From an uncultured Clostridia bacterium (GTDB lineage: Bacteria; Bacillota; Clostridia; TANB77; CAG-508): a stretch of DNA of 64,000 nt. A model generated the notes under the pieces. That model did not search any database. It was not told the origin of the DNA and was given only the letters and a program-made list of their open reading frames with translations. The stretch spans positions 1 to 64,000 of the forward strand of contig CAKOUO010000006.1 of NCBI GenBank assembly GCA_934120645.1. Direction: 5' to 3'. Positions 25,323-34,402 of this stretch are shown piece after piece (positions within the stretch are counted from its first letter, which is position 1; each line of letters starts with the position of its first letter). Made by a program: the position numbers and the translations under genes.

Positions 25323-26333
25323 ATGCTAGATGATAGAAAAAAGAAAGTATTACAAGCTATTGTTGAACAATACATCAATACAGCAGAGCCAGTTAGTTCA
25401 AATGCATTAACAAATAATGAAGAATTAAAATATAGTAGTGCAACAATTAGAAATGAAATGGCAGACTTAGAAAAATCAGGATACTTAGAAAAAACACATA
25501 CATCAAGCGGAAGAATACCTTCAGAAAAAGGATATAGATACTATGTAGATGAATTATTAAAAGATGATAATATTAGTCTAGAAGAAATCAAATATATAAG
25601 TGACAAATTAGAAACGAAAGTAAATGAAATAGAGGACCTAACAAAATTAACAACAACTACAATATCAGAAATAACACATTATACAACATTAGCAATTGGA
25701 CCTAGCACACAAAATCAATTAATAGAAGAAGTAAAATTTGTATTATTAGGACCAAGAATGTTAATGGCAATAATTCTTACAAATACTGGAATGGTAAAAG
25801 AAACTATAATAAAATTTGATGAAGATATTTCTGAAAAACAAGTAGAAACAATAAATTATATGTTTAACAATAAATTAAAAGGTCAACCACTAGAAATTAT
25901 AGATTTACCACTAGAAAAATACTTGATAAACGAAATGAAATATAGTGTAAAGGTAATAAAACCAATAATTGAACAAATAAAGAAAGTAATTTCAGAAGAT
26001 AGACAATTATATCTAGAAGGTGCAAATAAATCCTTTGATTTACCAGAATTTAATAGTTTAGAAGTTGCCAAAAAATTTGTTAATGTAATTGACGAAAAAG
26101 ATTTAATGACAGATATATTAAATTCAGGATTTGCAAAAGATATAAATGTTTATATAGGTGACGAAAATGAAAAAGAAGAACTAAAAGATTTTAGTGTTAT
26201 TACATTTAAACATAAGGTAGGAAACAAAGATTTAGGAACAATAGGAATTATAGGTCCAAAAAGAATGGATTACTCAAAAGTTATTTCAGTTATGAAATAT
26301 ATAAATAAAAAATTAAAAGATAAAGGAATGTAA
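25323..26333 (+). CDS. hrcA: Heat-inducible transcription repressor HrcA
   Basis: Represses chaperone operons by binding CIRCE; GroEL is its usual co-factor. 336 residues: N-terminal winged helix (LDDRKKKVLQAIVEQYINTAEPV, then SSATIRNEMADLEKSGYLEKTHTSSGRIPSEKGYR split over the wing), a GAF-like middle and the closing LGTIGIIGPKRMDYSKVI. AGAGGTGAT precedes ATG 25323. First gene of the operon it controls. Confidence 0.96.
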   Translation: MLDDRKKKVLQAIVEQYINTAEPVSSNALTNNEELKYSSATIRNEMADLEKSGYLEKTHTSSGRIPSEKGYRYYVDELLKDDNISLEEIKYISDKLETKVNEIEDLTKLTTTTISEITHYTTLAIGPSTQNQLIEEVKFVLLGPRMLMAIILTNTGMVKETIIKFDEDISEKQVETINYMFNNKLKGQPLEIIDLPLEKYLINEMKYSVKVIKPIIEQIKKVISEDRQLYLEGANKSFDLPEFNSLEVAKKFVNVIDEKDLMTDILNSGFAKDINVYIGDENEKEELKDFSVITFKHKVGNKDLGTIGIIGPKRMDYSKVISVMKYINKKLKDKGM

Positions 26334-26349
26334 AGAAAGAGGCGAGAAA

Positions 26350-26847
26350 ATGGCAGAAAAAGAAAATCAAGAAAAAAATGAAAAAGAAGAAAAAATAACA
26401 CCAGAACAAGAAAAATTACAAGAAAAACAAAAAGAACTAGATGATTTGACTGATAGATATAAAAGAATATTAGCAGAATTTGAAAATCATAAAAAAAGAA
26501 GTCAAAAAGAAAGAGAAGGATTATATAATTCAATATTAGGAGATATAATAGAAGTTATACTTCCAATATTAGATAATCTAGAAAATGCAGCAAAAGTTGA
26601 AACAACAGATGAAAATTATAAAAAAGGAATTGAACTTGTATTAAAACAATTCCAAGATGTCCTTAAGTCAAAAGGAGTAGAAGAAATAAAAGCTCTTGGA
26701 GAAACTTTTGATCCAGAATTACATGAAGCCGTAAGTAGTGTGCAAGACGAAACAAAAGGAGAAAAAGAAATAGTCCAAGAATACAGAAAAGGCTACAAAT
26801 TAGGACATAAAGTTATTAGACATTCTATGGTAGTCGTAGCAAATTAG
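26350..26847 (+). CDS. grpE: Nucleotide exchange factor GrpE
   Basis: Releases ADP from DnaK. 165 residues: long charged N-terminal coiled coil (residues 1-70, KELDDLTDRYKRILAEFEN), then the four-helix and beta domain with GIELVLKQFQDVLKSKGVEEI, the FDPELHEAVS loop that contacts DnaK and the end YKLGHKVIRHSMVVVAN. 16 bases after hrcA. A pair of inverted repeats follows its stop. Confidence 0.96.
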   Translation: MAEKENQEKNEKEEKITPEQEKLQEKQKELDDLTDRYKRILAEFENHKKRSQKEREGLYNSILGDIIEVILPILDNLENAAKVETTDENYKKGIELVLKQFQDVLKSKGVEEIKALGETFDPELHEAVSSVQDETKGEKEIVQEYRKGYKLGHKVIRHSMVVVAN

Positions 26848-26861
26848 TTATCAAACTTTAA

Positions 26862-26948
26862 AAGTTGTCAAAGGGGACGGGGATTTTTGACAACTTAGAA
26901 TATAAAAATAAAAAGTTGTCAAAAACCCCCGTCCCTTTTGACAAGATT
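26862..26948. repeat. Pair of 35-base palindromes, inverted, between grpE and dnaK
   Basis: Unit one (26862-26896) begins AAGTTGTCAAAGGGGACGG and ends TTTTTGACAACTT; unit two (from 26913) begins AAGTTGTCAAAAACCCCCG and ends CCCTTTTGACAAG. Unit two is nearly the reverse complement of unit one, so they can each form a stem or pair with each other into one long hairpin. Their G/C cores contrast with the surroundings. They would sit between grpE and dnaK on the mRNA. Confidence 0.85.
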
Positions 26949-26963
26949 AGGGAGGAATTTAAA

Positions 26964-28826
26964 ATGGGAAAAATTATAGGTATTGATTTAGGAACAACAA
27001 ACTCATGTGTAGCTGTTATGGAAGGAGGAGAGCCAGTAGTAATACCAAATGCAGAAGGTAATAGAACAACACCATCTGTAGTTGCATTCTCTAAAAATGG
27101 AGAAAGATTAGTAGGACAAATTGCAAAACGTCAAGCTGTTACAAATCCAGAAAATACAGTTATATCAATAAAAAGAAAAATGGGTACAGCTGAAAAAGTT
27201 AAAATAGAAGGTGATAGTTTTACACCACAAGAAATATCAGCAATGATTTTACAAAAATTAAAAGCAGATGCTGAAAATTATTTAGGACAAAAAGTAACTC
27301 AAGCAGTTATTACTGTTCCAGCTTATTTTAATGATAGTCAAAGACAAGCAACAAAAGATGCTGGTAAAATAGCAGGACTTGAAGTTTTAAGAATTATAAA
27401 TGAACCAACAGCAGCAGCTTTAGCTTATGGAATGGATAAAGAACAAGATCAAAAAATATTAATATATGACTTAGGTGGTGGAACATTCGATGTTTCTATA
27501 CTAGATATTGGTGATGGAGTATTCGAAGTTTTATCAACAAGTGGTAATACACATTTAGGTGGAGATGATTTTGATAACAAAATTATAGATTACCTAGTAG
27601 ATGAATTCAAAAAATCAAATGGAATTGATTTAAAATCAGATAAAATGGCAATGCAAAGATTAAAAGAAGCAGCAGAAAAAGCTAAAATAGAATTATCAGG
27701 TGTTCAACAAACACAAATTAACTTACCATTTATTACAGCTGATTCAACAGGTCCAAAACACTTAGATGTAACTTTAACAAGATCTAAATTTGAAGAATTA
27801 ATTCATGATTTAGTAGAAGCTACAGCAGGACCAGTTAACCAAGCATTAAAAGATGCAGGATTAACAGCAAATGATATTCACAAAGTATTATTAGTTGGTG
27901 GTTCTACAAGAGTTCCAGCTGTTCAAGAAGTTGTTAAGAGAATAACAGGTAAAGAACCAGATAAAGGAATAAACCCAGATGAATGTGTTGCAATCGGTGC
28001 ATCAATCCAAGGTGGTGTTTTATCAGGAGATGTTAAAGATTTAGTATTACTAGATGTAACACCATTATCATTAGGTATTGAAACATATGGTGGAGTATTC
28101 ACAAAATTAATTGAAAGAAACACAACAATACCAACTAAAAAATCACAAATATTCTCAACAGCAGCAGATGGTCAAACATCAGTTGAAGTTCACGTATTAC
28201 AAGGTGAAAGAGAAATGGCTGCATATAACAAAACATTAGGAAGATTCCAATTAACAGGAATTCCAGCAGCACCAAGAGGAGTACCTCAAATTGAAGTAAC
28301 ATTTGATATAGATGCAAACGGTATAGTTCATGTATCTGCAAAAGATATGGCAACAGGAAATCAACAAGATGTTTCTATTACAGCTTCAACAAACTTAACA
28401 GATGAAGATATTGACAAAGCTGTTAAAGATGCAGAAGCACATGCTGAAGAAGATAAAAAGAAAAAAGAAGAAATCGAAGTTAAAAATAATGCAGAAAGTT
28501 TAGTTTATAACAGCGAAAAAACATTAAATGACTTAGGTGACAAAATTAGTGGAGAAGAAAAAGCTAAAGTTGAAACTGAAATTGATAATACTAAAAAAGC
28601 ATTAGAAACAAACGATACAGAAAAAATCAAAGAGGCTACAGAAAAATTAACAAAAGTATTTTATGATATGTCAGAACAATTATATAAAAATGCAAATCCA
28701 AACGGAGCAGCAGGAGTAGATCCAAATGCAGCAGGTGCTGGAGCAGATAATGGTACAAAAGGAAACAATGACGGAGATAATGGAAATGTTTATGATGCAG
28801 ATTACAAAGTAGAAGATGACAAATAA
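26964..28826 (+). CDS. dnaK: Chaperone DnaK (Hsp70)
   Basis: 620 residues. The nucleotide-binding domain has IGIDLGTTNSCVAVMEGGEP, VPAYFNDSQRQATKDAGKIA, NEPTAAALAYG and IYDLGGGTFDVSIL. The substrate-binding domain includes LLDVTPLSLGIETYGG and EVTFDIDANGIVHVSAKD, followed by the helical lid and a Gly/Ala/Asn-rich tail. It refolds proteins with DnaJ and GrpE. I chose ATG 26964 (MGKIIGIDLG) with GGGAGG upstream; an in-frame extension from 26865 would only translate the upstream repeats. Confidence 0.98.
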   Translation: MGKIIGIDLGTTNSCVAVMEGGEPVVIPNAEGNRTTPSVVAFSKNGERLVGQIAKRQAVTNPENTVISIKRKMGTAEKVKIEGDSFTPQEISAMILQKLKADAENYLGQKVTQAVITVPAYFNDSQRQATKDAGKIAGLEVLRIINEPTAAALAYGMDKEQDQKILIYDLGGGTFDVSILDIGDGVFEVLSTSGNTHLGGDDFDNKIIDYLVDEFKKSNGIDLKSDKMAMQRLKEAAEKAKIELSGVQQTQINLPFITADSTGPKHLDVTLTRSKFEELIHDLVEATAGPVNQALKDAGLTANDIHKVLLVGGSTRVPAVQEVVKRITGKEPDKGINPDECVAIGASIQGGVLSGDVKDLVLLDVTPLSLGIETYGGVFTKLIERNTTIPTKKSQIFSTAADGQTSVEVHVLQGEREMAAYNKTLGRFQLTGIPAAPRGVPQIEVTFDIDANGIVHVSAKDMATGNQQDVSITASTNLTDEDIDKAVKDAEAHAEEDKKKKEEIEVKNNAESLVYNSEKTLNDLGDKISGEEKAKVETEIDNTKKALETNDTEKIKEATEKLTKVFYDMSEQLYKNANPNGAAGVDPNAAGAGADNGTKGNNDGDNGNVYDADYKVEDDK

Positions 28827-28830
28827 AATC

Positions 28831-28984
28831 GAATGAAAAACTTCGTCTTACTTCATTAAGTTACGAAAAAAATCTTTCGATATACAAAAAGTATTATCTT
28901 AAGATTTTTTTCTAGCTTACATAGTAATACTTGTTTTTGATTCAATTTAAAAATATTTATGCCATTCAAATAATTTGTATGGCA
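28831..28984 (+). promoter_or_regulatory. Interleaved inverted repeats between dnaK and dnaJ
   Basis: Pair A: GAAAAAAATCTT (28865-28876) with AAGATTTTTTTC (28901-28912). Pair B: AAGTATTA (28889-28896) with TAATACTT (28925-28932). B interleaves with A, so they exclude each other or form a pseudoknot. Outer pair: GAATGAAAAAC (28831-28841) with GTTTTTGATTC (28933-28943). TGCCAT/ATGGCA closes another stem at 28960-28984. This fits an attenuator that sets dnaJ output. Confidence 0.55.
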
Positions 28985-29016
28985 ATGAACGAAACGAAGT
29001 GGAGTGAAAGAAGAAA

Positions 29017-30177
29017 ATGGCTAGTAAAAGAGATTATTATGAGGTTCTAGGTGTTGATAAAAATGCAACAGATGATGAATTAAAAAAAGCATATAGGAAA
29101 ATGGCAAAAAAATATCACCCAGATGCAAACCCAGATAATAAAGAGGAAGCAGAAGCAAAATTTAAAGAAGTTAATGAAGCATATGAAACATTATCTAATC
29201 CACAAAAAAGAAAAATGTATGACCAATTTGGAACAGCTGACCCACAAGGATTTGGTGGAGCAGGAGGACCATTTGGAGGTGGAAGTTATACATATTCTAC
29301 TTCTGGTTTTGATGGTTTTGGAGATTTTGGTGACTTGGGTGATATATTCTCATCATTCTTTGGTGGAGGTTTTGGTGGCAGACAATCTGCTAGAAAAAAT
29401 AACGGACCAAGAAAAGGTGCTGATTTAAACTTAAGTATGGATATCACTTTTGAAGAAGCATTTTTAGGTGTTGAAAAAGAAGTTGTAATAACAAGAAATG
29501 AAACATGTGAACATTGCCATGGAACAGGGGCAAAACCGGGAACTAACCCAATAAAATGTCCAGATTGTAAAGGAACAGGGCAAGTTACACAAGTCCAAAA
29601 TACAATTTTAGGTCAAGTTCAAACAACTAGAACTTGTGGAAAATGTCATGGAACAGGAGAGGTTATTACAGAGGTATGCGAAATTTGTAAAGGTAAAGGA
29701 ACTGTAAGAAAACAACCAAAAATAAAAGTTAAAATTCCTGCTGGAATAGATGATAATCAAACAGTGGTATTAAGAGGAGAAGGAGAACCTGGAACAAAAG
29801 GTGGACCTAAAGGAGATTTATATATTACATTAAAAATAAAAAGACATAGCATTTATTCTAGAAAAGGAAATAATGTATTATGTGATATTCCAATTACAAT
29901 AACACAAGCAACATTAGGTGCTGAACTACAAATACCAATGGTAGATGGAAGTAAGGAAACATATAGAATTCCAGAAGGAACACAAACAGGAACTAAATTT
30001 ACAATAAAAAATAAAGGATTTAAATATGTAAATTCTAGCTCACAAGGAGATTTTATATTTACTGTTCAAGTACAAACACCAAAAAGATTAACAAAAGAAC
30101 AAAGAGATTTATTAACACAATTAGCAAAAACTATGAATGAACAACCTCCTGTAAAAAAGAGAGGAATATTTGGATAA
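29017..30177 (+). CDS. dnaJ: Chaperone DnaJ (Hsp40)
   Basis: 386 residues of type I DnaJ: J domain with the HPD motif (KKYHPDANPD), Gly/Phe-rich linker (FGGAGGPFGGG), zinc domain with four CxxCxGxG repeats (CEHCHGTG, CPDCKGTG, CGKCHGTG, CEICKGKG) and the C-terminal substrate-binding beta domain. It delivers clients to DnaK and stimulates its ATPase. The ribosome site GGAG is rather far (12 bases) from ATG 29017. Confidence 0.97.
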   Translation: MASKRDYYEVLGVDKNATDDELKKAYRKMAKKYHPDANPDNKEEAEAKFKEVNEAYETLSNPQKRKMYDQFGTADPQGFGGAGGPFGGGSYTYSTSGFDGFGDFGDLGDIFSSFFGGGFGGRQSARKNNGPRKGADLNLSMDITFEEAFLGVEKEVVITRNETCEHCHGTGAKPGTNPIKCPDCKGTGQVTQVQNTILGQVQTTRTCGKCHGTGEVITEVCEICKGKGTVRKQPKIKVKIPAGIDDNQTVVLRGEGEPGTKGGPKGDLYITLKIKRHSIYSRKGNNVLCDIPITITQATLGAELQIPMVDGSKETYRIPEGTQTGTKFTIKNKGFKYVNSSSQGDFIFTVQVQTPKRLTKEQRDLLTQLAKTMNEQPPVKKRGIFG

Positions 30178-30182
30178 AGTGA

Positions 30183-30220
30183 AAAAAATGGCAATAAGAA
30201 AATAATTATTGCCATTTTTT
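30183..30220 (+). terminator. Terminator of the heat-shock operon
   Basis: AATGGCAATAA pairs with TTATTGCCATT around a short loop, with a long T tract. Confidence 0.88.
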
Positions 30221-30251
30221 TTGCATTAATATAGTGACAGAAAAATTATAC

Positions 30252-30280
30252 TTGTACTTTTTATATGGTTATGTTATAGT
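30252..30280 (+). promoter_or_regulatory. Predicted promoter of the second pilin-like gene
   Basis: TTGTAC (30252-30257), a 17-base spacer, TATAGT (30275-30280), 43 bases before ATG 30323. Confidence 0.55.
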
Positions 30281-30322
30281 ATAGTAAAAGTTTGACAAAA
30301 GAAAAAAAGGAGAAAAAATAAA

Positions 30323-32242
30323 ATGATAAACGCCAAATCCCTTGCGGGAGTGTACGTACACACAGGTATTTTAAATAATAAAAAAGAAAATAAAGGAATC
30401 ACATTAATAGCACTTGTTATAACAATAATAGTATTACTAATTTTAGCAGGAATAAGTATACAAGCAATAACAAATACACAATTATTTGAAAAATCAAAAA
30501 TAGCAAAAGAAGAAGATAAAAAAGCTCAAATAAAAGAATACTTAAATTTAAAATTAGTAGGAGAACAAACATCAAGCTATGATAAAGAAAAAACAGTAAT
30601 AATAGAAAATACAAGAAAAGAAGTAAAAGAAGAAGAACTAAAAAAATATGGAAAAGATATAGAAATAAAAAATATAGAAAAAAATAACGAAGAAGTATAC
30701 TTCTATGTAATAATAGATAATGAAGCATATAAAGTAAGTTTAAAAGGTGCGGAATACATAGGAAAAAGAAATACTAATAATATTGAATTAGCAAAAGGTG
30801 ATATAGAATTTATATATAACCCAACAGATTGGACAAATGGAAAAGTAAAAGTAGAAATAAAAGCAAATAAAAATATAGATGGATATAGTCTAGAATATAA
30901 AACAAAAGACAATAATACATGGACAAAATACATAAAGGAATTAGAAGTAGATAAAAATCAAGATATATATGCAAGGTTGTCGGGCGTATTAGGGCAAACA
31001 GTAGTAGCAACAGGAACAATAGCAAATATAGATAGGTTAAAACCAAAAGAGTTTACACCAAAGGTTACAGTAACAACAAATAGTATAACAATAGAAGCAA
31101 CTACAACAGACCAAGAAAAAACTAGTGATGATGAATGTAGTGGAATTGCTGGTTATAGATTTAGCAAAGATAACGGAGTAAATTGGACAGATTGGCAAAC
31201 AAGTGGAAATTATACATTTAATGGATTGACACACCAAACTAATTATCAAATAAAAATACAAGTAAAAGACAATGCACAAAATATTATTACAGTTGATACT
31301 AATGGAAAAACAGAAACACTAAAATATACAGTAGTATTTAATGGAAATGGAGCAACTTCAGGAAATACACAATCACAAGTATTTATATATGGAACAACAG
31401 AAAACTTAAATCAAAATGGATTTATACGAAATGGATATGTATTTAAAGGATGGTCAACAAGTCAAACAGGAGAAAAAGTATATTCTGATAAGGAAAATAT
31501 ATCAGTAACAAATAATATGACATTATATGCAGTTTGGGAACAGATAAAGATTTCATTAAATACACAGTCTGCAGAAATTTTAGCAGGAAATACATATCAA
31601 TTAACTGCAACAGTAAATCCATATGAAGCAAGAAATACAGCGTTAACTTGGGCAAGTAGTGATAATTCAACAGCAACAGTTAATGAATATGGATTAGTTA
31701 CAGGAAAATCTTGCGGAATTACAACAATAACAGTTACAAATGGAACTTATACTGCAACAGCAACTATTAGAGTTAATGAATATTTACAATATTATGGTGA
31801 TTTAAAAAATTCAAAAACAGGAGGATTTTCTATATATAGAAATGGAACAAATTCAACATACGATGAGCAAGGTACTTCAAATGGTTTATATGCTACTGTG
31901 AATGTTCAAGGATATACAGCAGCATATGTATCTAATAATAAAGTAGATTTATCAAAAGTATCAACATTAGTATTCGGATATGGAATGTCAGAAAATTATG
32001 TAGGATTAACATTATATTTAAAAACAGGAGTTACAAATAATAAAAATGCTGATGATGATTTTATAATTGCAGATGGACTTTATAAAAAAATGACAGAAAC
32101 ATATAAAGAAGAAAGAGGAGAAATAAATGTATGGGTAGGAAATGTTTCAAGTGCTTATCTAAAAGTATATATGTGGCGTGGATATGAACATCATGATTTT
32201 TCATTTTTTAATACTAATTACTATATATTAGCAAAACCATAA
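30323..32242 (+). CDS. Giant pilin-like protein with InlB and BIG2 repeats
   Basis: 639 residues. An odd 24-residue prefix (MINAKSLAGVYVHTG) precedes a prepilin-like KGITLIALVITII helix (residues 25-46) without Glu at +5. Then follow a coiled coil (50-120), Ig/Fn3-like beta modules, one InlB-type (Listeria-Bacteroides) repeat at 335-407 (VVFNGNGATSG, then GYVFKGWS), a BIG2 domain at 410-486 (LTWASSDNSTATVNEYGLVTG) and a C-terminal beta domain. The prefix is encoded by locally GC-rich DNA. Probably a surface adhesin-type protein. Own promoter and terminator, so it is monocistronic. Confidence 0.75.
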   Translation: MINAKSLAGVYVHTGILNNKKENKGITLIALVITIIVLLILAGISIQAITNTQLFEKSKIAKEEDKKAQIKEYLNLKLVGEQTSSYDKEKTVIIENTRKEVKEEELKKYGKDIEIKNIEKNNEEVYFYVIIDNEAYKVSLKGAEYIGKRNTNNIELAKGDIEFIYNPTDWTNGKVKVEIKANKNIDGYSLEYKTKDNNTWTKYIKELEVDKNQDIYARLSGVLGQTVVATGTIANIDRLKPKEFTPKVTVTTNSITIEATTTDQEKTSDDECSGIAGYRFSKDNGVNWTDWQTSGNYTFNGLTHQTNYQIKIQVKDNAQNIITVDTNGKTETLKYTVVFNGNGATSGNTQSQVFIYGTTENLNQNGFIRNGYVFKGWSTSQTGEKVYSDKENISVTNNMTLYAVWEQIKISLNTQSAEILAGNTYQLTATVNPYEARNTALTWASSDNSTATVNEYGLVTGKSCGITTITVTNGTYTATATIRVNEYLQYYGDLKNSKTGGFSIYRNGTNSTYDEQGTSNGLYATVNVQGYTAAYVSNNKVDLSKVSTLVFGYGMSENYVGLTLYLKTGVTNNKNADDDFIIADGLYKKMTETYKEERGEINVWVGNVSSAYLKVYMWRGYEHHDFSFFNTNYYILAKP

Positions 32243-32252
32243 TAAAGAATAT

Positions 32253-32295
32253 AAAAAACTTCTTATAAAAGTAAAATTTTATAAGAAGTTTTTTT
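32253..32295 (+). terminator. Strong terminator after the second pilin-like gene
   Basis: An 18-base left arm (AAAAAACTTCTTATAAAA) matches the right arm TTTTATAAGAAGTTTTTT around GTAAAA. Confidence 0.9.
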
Positions 32296-32338
32296 GATAA
32301 TTTAAATTTTATTTTTTTCTTAAAATTCAATATAAAAC

Positions 32339-32367
32339 TAGACAGAATAACAAAAAATATATATAAT
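32339..32367 (+). promoter_or_regulatory. Predicted promoter of the glycan gene group
   Basis: TAGACA (32339-32344), a 17-base spacer, TATAAT (32362-32367), 34 bases before the Alg14-like gene. Confidence 0.6.
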
Positions 32368-32400
32368 ATACAAAAGAAAAACTAGATAAAAGGTGAAAAA

Positions 32401-32877
32401 ATGAAAAAAAAGAAAGTATTATTCATATCAAGTACAGGAGGGCATTTAAACGAATTAATGCAATTATCTCCACTATTTGAAAAATATGATTATAATATAA
32501 TAACAGAAAAAGACAAAGCAAATGAAAATTTAAAAGAAAAATATGGAAAAAGACTATATTTTTTACCATATGGAACAAGAGCAAAGCTATTTACATATAT
32601 ATTTAAATATTTTTATTTATGTCTAAAAACAGTATATTTATACTTTAAAATAAGACCAAAAGCAATTGTAACAACAGGAACACACACAGCAGGACCTATG
32701 TGCATTTTAGGAAAAATATTTGGAAGCAAAATAATATATATAGAAACATTTGCAAACAGAAATAAAAAAACTGCAACAGGAAGATTACTATATCCAATTG
32801 CTGATTTATTTATAGTTCAATGGAAAGAAATGTTAGAATTATACCCAAAAGCAGTATATGGAGGTTCGATTTATTAA
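32401..32877 (+). CDS. Alg14/PssD family glycosyltransferase membrane subunit
   Basis: 158 residues, starting with a Rossmann strand FISSTGGHLNELMQL. The central hydrophobic helix (KLFTYIFKYFYLCLKTVYLYF) and the TTGTHTAGPMCILGKIFG block are typical of PssD and eukaryotic Alg14, the membrane half of a split GT28-type enzyme. It recruits the catalytic half encoded by the next gene, with which its stop overlaps (TAATG). Together they probably transfer a sugar to a lipid-linked carrier for capsule or exopolysaccharide. First of the glycan group. Confidence 0.88.
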   Translation: MKKKKVLFISSTGGHLNELMQLSPLFEKYDYNIITEKDKANENLKEKYGKRLYFLPYGTRAKLFTYIFKYFYLCLKTVYLYFKIRPKAIVTTGTHTAGPMCILGKIFGSKIIYIETFANRNKKTATGRLLYPIADLFIVQWKEMLELYPKAVYGGSIY

Positions 32878-33350
32878 TGATATTAGTATTATTAGGAACA
32901 CAAAATAATAGTTTTCATAGATTATTAGAAGAAATAGAAAAGAATATAGAAGATGGAACAATAAAAGAAGAAGTAATTGCACAAGTAGGTTACACAAAAT
33001 TTGAATCAAAAAACATGAAAATATTTGATTTAATTCCAAAGGAAAAACTAGAAAAATTACAAGAAGAAGCTAACTTAATAATTACTCATGGAGGAGTAGG
33101 GTCAATTATTTCCTCAATAGAAAAAGGAAAAAAAGTAATAGCAGTACCACGTTTACATGAATACGAAGAACATGTAAATAATCATCAAAAAGAAATTGTA
33201 AAAGATTTTAATGATAAAGGCTATATAATAGGAATTGAAAATGTAGAAGATTTAAAAGAAGCTATAATAAAATCAAAAGATTTTACACCAAAAGAGTATA
33301 AACATAACAATGAAAAAATGTTGAAAATAATAGAAGAATTTATAGGATAG
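32877..33350 (+). CDS. PssE/Alg13-like glycosyltransferase catalytic subunit
   Basis: 157 residues corresponding to the C-terminal half of GT28 enzymes: MILVLLGTQNNSFHRLLEEI, then ITHGGVGSIISSIEKGKKVIAVPR and HEYEEHVNNHQKEIV, which hold the UDP-sugar-binding residues. It works with the preceding PssD/Alg14-like subunit. I chose ATG 32877, which overlaps the upstream stop by one base; a longer frame from 32820 starts inside the previous gene. Confidence 0.88.
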   Translation: MILVLLGTQNNSFHRLLEEIEKNIEDGTIKEEVIAQVGYTKFESKNMKIFDLIPKEKLEKLQEEANLIITHGGVGSIISSIEKGKKVIAVPRLHEYEEHVNNHQKEIVKDFNDKGYIIGIENVEDLKEAIIKSKDFTPKEYKHNNEKMLKIIEEFIG

Positions 33351-33353
33351 AGA

Positions 33354-34352
33354 GTGGATAATATGCAAGAAAAAATAGATGTTTTAATGGCAACTTACAA
33401 TGGAGAAAAATATTTAAAAGAACAAATAGACAGTATACTAAATCAAACATATAAAAATATACAAATAATCATTTCAGATGATTGCTCAACAGATAGTACA
33501 CGTGAAATATTAAAACAATATGAACAAAATGAAAAAATAAAAATATATTATCAAGAAAAAAATTTAGGATATATAAAAAATTTTGAATTTTTATTAAGAA
33601 ATGTAGAAAATAACATATATATGTTATCAGACCAAGATGATGTTTGGAAAGAACAAAAAATAGAAAAATCAGTAGAAAAATTAAAAAACGAAAATTTAGA
33701 TTTAGTATTTGGAGACTTAGAAGTAGTTGATGAAAATTTAAATACATTATATGGCTCATTTAATAAATTCATGAAATTAGATAGAAAAATAGAAAAATAT
33801 ATAGATAGTTATAAATTACAATATTTATATAATTGCATTACAGGATGTACTATAATATCAAGAAAAAAACTAATAGACAAGATTTTACCACTTCCAAATA
33901 ATTCAAAATATATGGTACATGATTATTGGATGGGACTAATGGTTGCATTAAATGGAAAAATTGGATACATAAAAGAAACATATATAAAATATAGACAACA
34001 TGGAAATAATCAAGTAGGAATTGAAAAAAAATCTCACAAATTTAAAGAACTAGAACAAGTAAGAAATTTATTTATAGAAGTAAAATTAGGAATATTCACA
34101 GCATATGTGCAAAATGAGGATAAATTCCCAGAAAAACTAAAAAAACAAAATAAAAAAGCTTTAGAATATTACCAAATGTTAAAAAATAAAAAGAATTTTA
34201 ATTTTAGAGGATGGAATATATTTTATAAATTATATAAAACAGAAACATTTATGTATTTTGTTGAGAATTTTGCAATATTAAATTTACCATTTTTAACAAA
34301 AATAATATTTTCTATAAGATATCAAATATTAAAATTATTAGGAAAAAGATAA
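33354..34352 (+). CDS. GT2 family glycosyltransferase (rhamnosyltransferase-like)
   Basis: About 332 residues. Fold GT-A: DVLMATYNGEKYLKEQIDSI at the start, IISDDCSTDSTREI (nucleotide-sugar Asp) and the acceptor-side SDQDDVWK, then HDYWMGLMVALNGK and YIKYRQHGNN as in rhamnosyl transferases that build O-antigen or capsule. The C-terminal part has a weak hydrophobic stretch. The start is GTG 33354 (or ATG 33363). It continues the PssD-PssE operon and is followed by a terminator. Confidence 0.87.
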   Translation: MDNMQEKIDVLMATYNGEKYLKEQIDSILNQTYKNIQIIISDDCSTDSTREILKQYEQNEKIKIYYQEKNLGYIKNFEFLLRNVENNIYMLSDQDDVWKEQKIEKSVEKLKNENLDLVFGDLEVVDENLNTLYGSFNKFMKLDRKIEKYIDSYKLQYLYNCITGCTIISRKKLIDKILPLPNNSKYMVHDYWMGLMVALNGKIGYIKETYIKYRQHGNNQVGIEKKSHKFKELEQVRNLFIEVKLGIFTAYVQNEDKFPEKLKKQNKKALEYYQMLKNKKNFNFRGWNIFYKLYKTETFMYFVENFAILNLPFLTKIIFSIRYQILKLLGKR

Positions 34353-34360
34353 TAATACTT

Positions 34361-34387
34361 TAAGACCATAAATAAAATGGTCTTTTA
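34361..34387 (+). terminator. Terminator or attenuator before ruvB
   Basis: AAGACCAT (34362-34369) pairs with ATGGTCTT (34377-34384), followed by a short T stretch. Confidence 0.65.
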
Positions 34388-34402
34388 AAAGGAGTTATAA
34401 AT

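Noticed and set aside
26865..26963. Upstream extension of dnaK
   Set aside because: It would translate the inverted repeats; DnaK proteins start MGKIIGIDLG and GGGAGG lies before that ATG.
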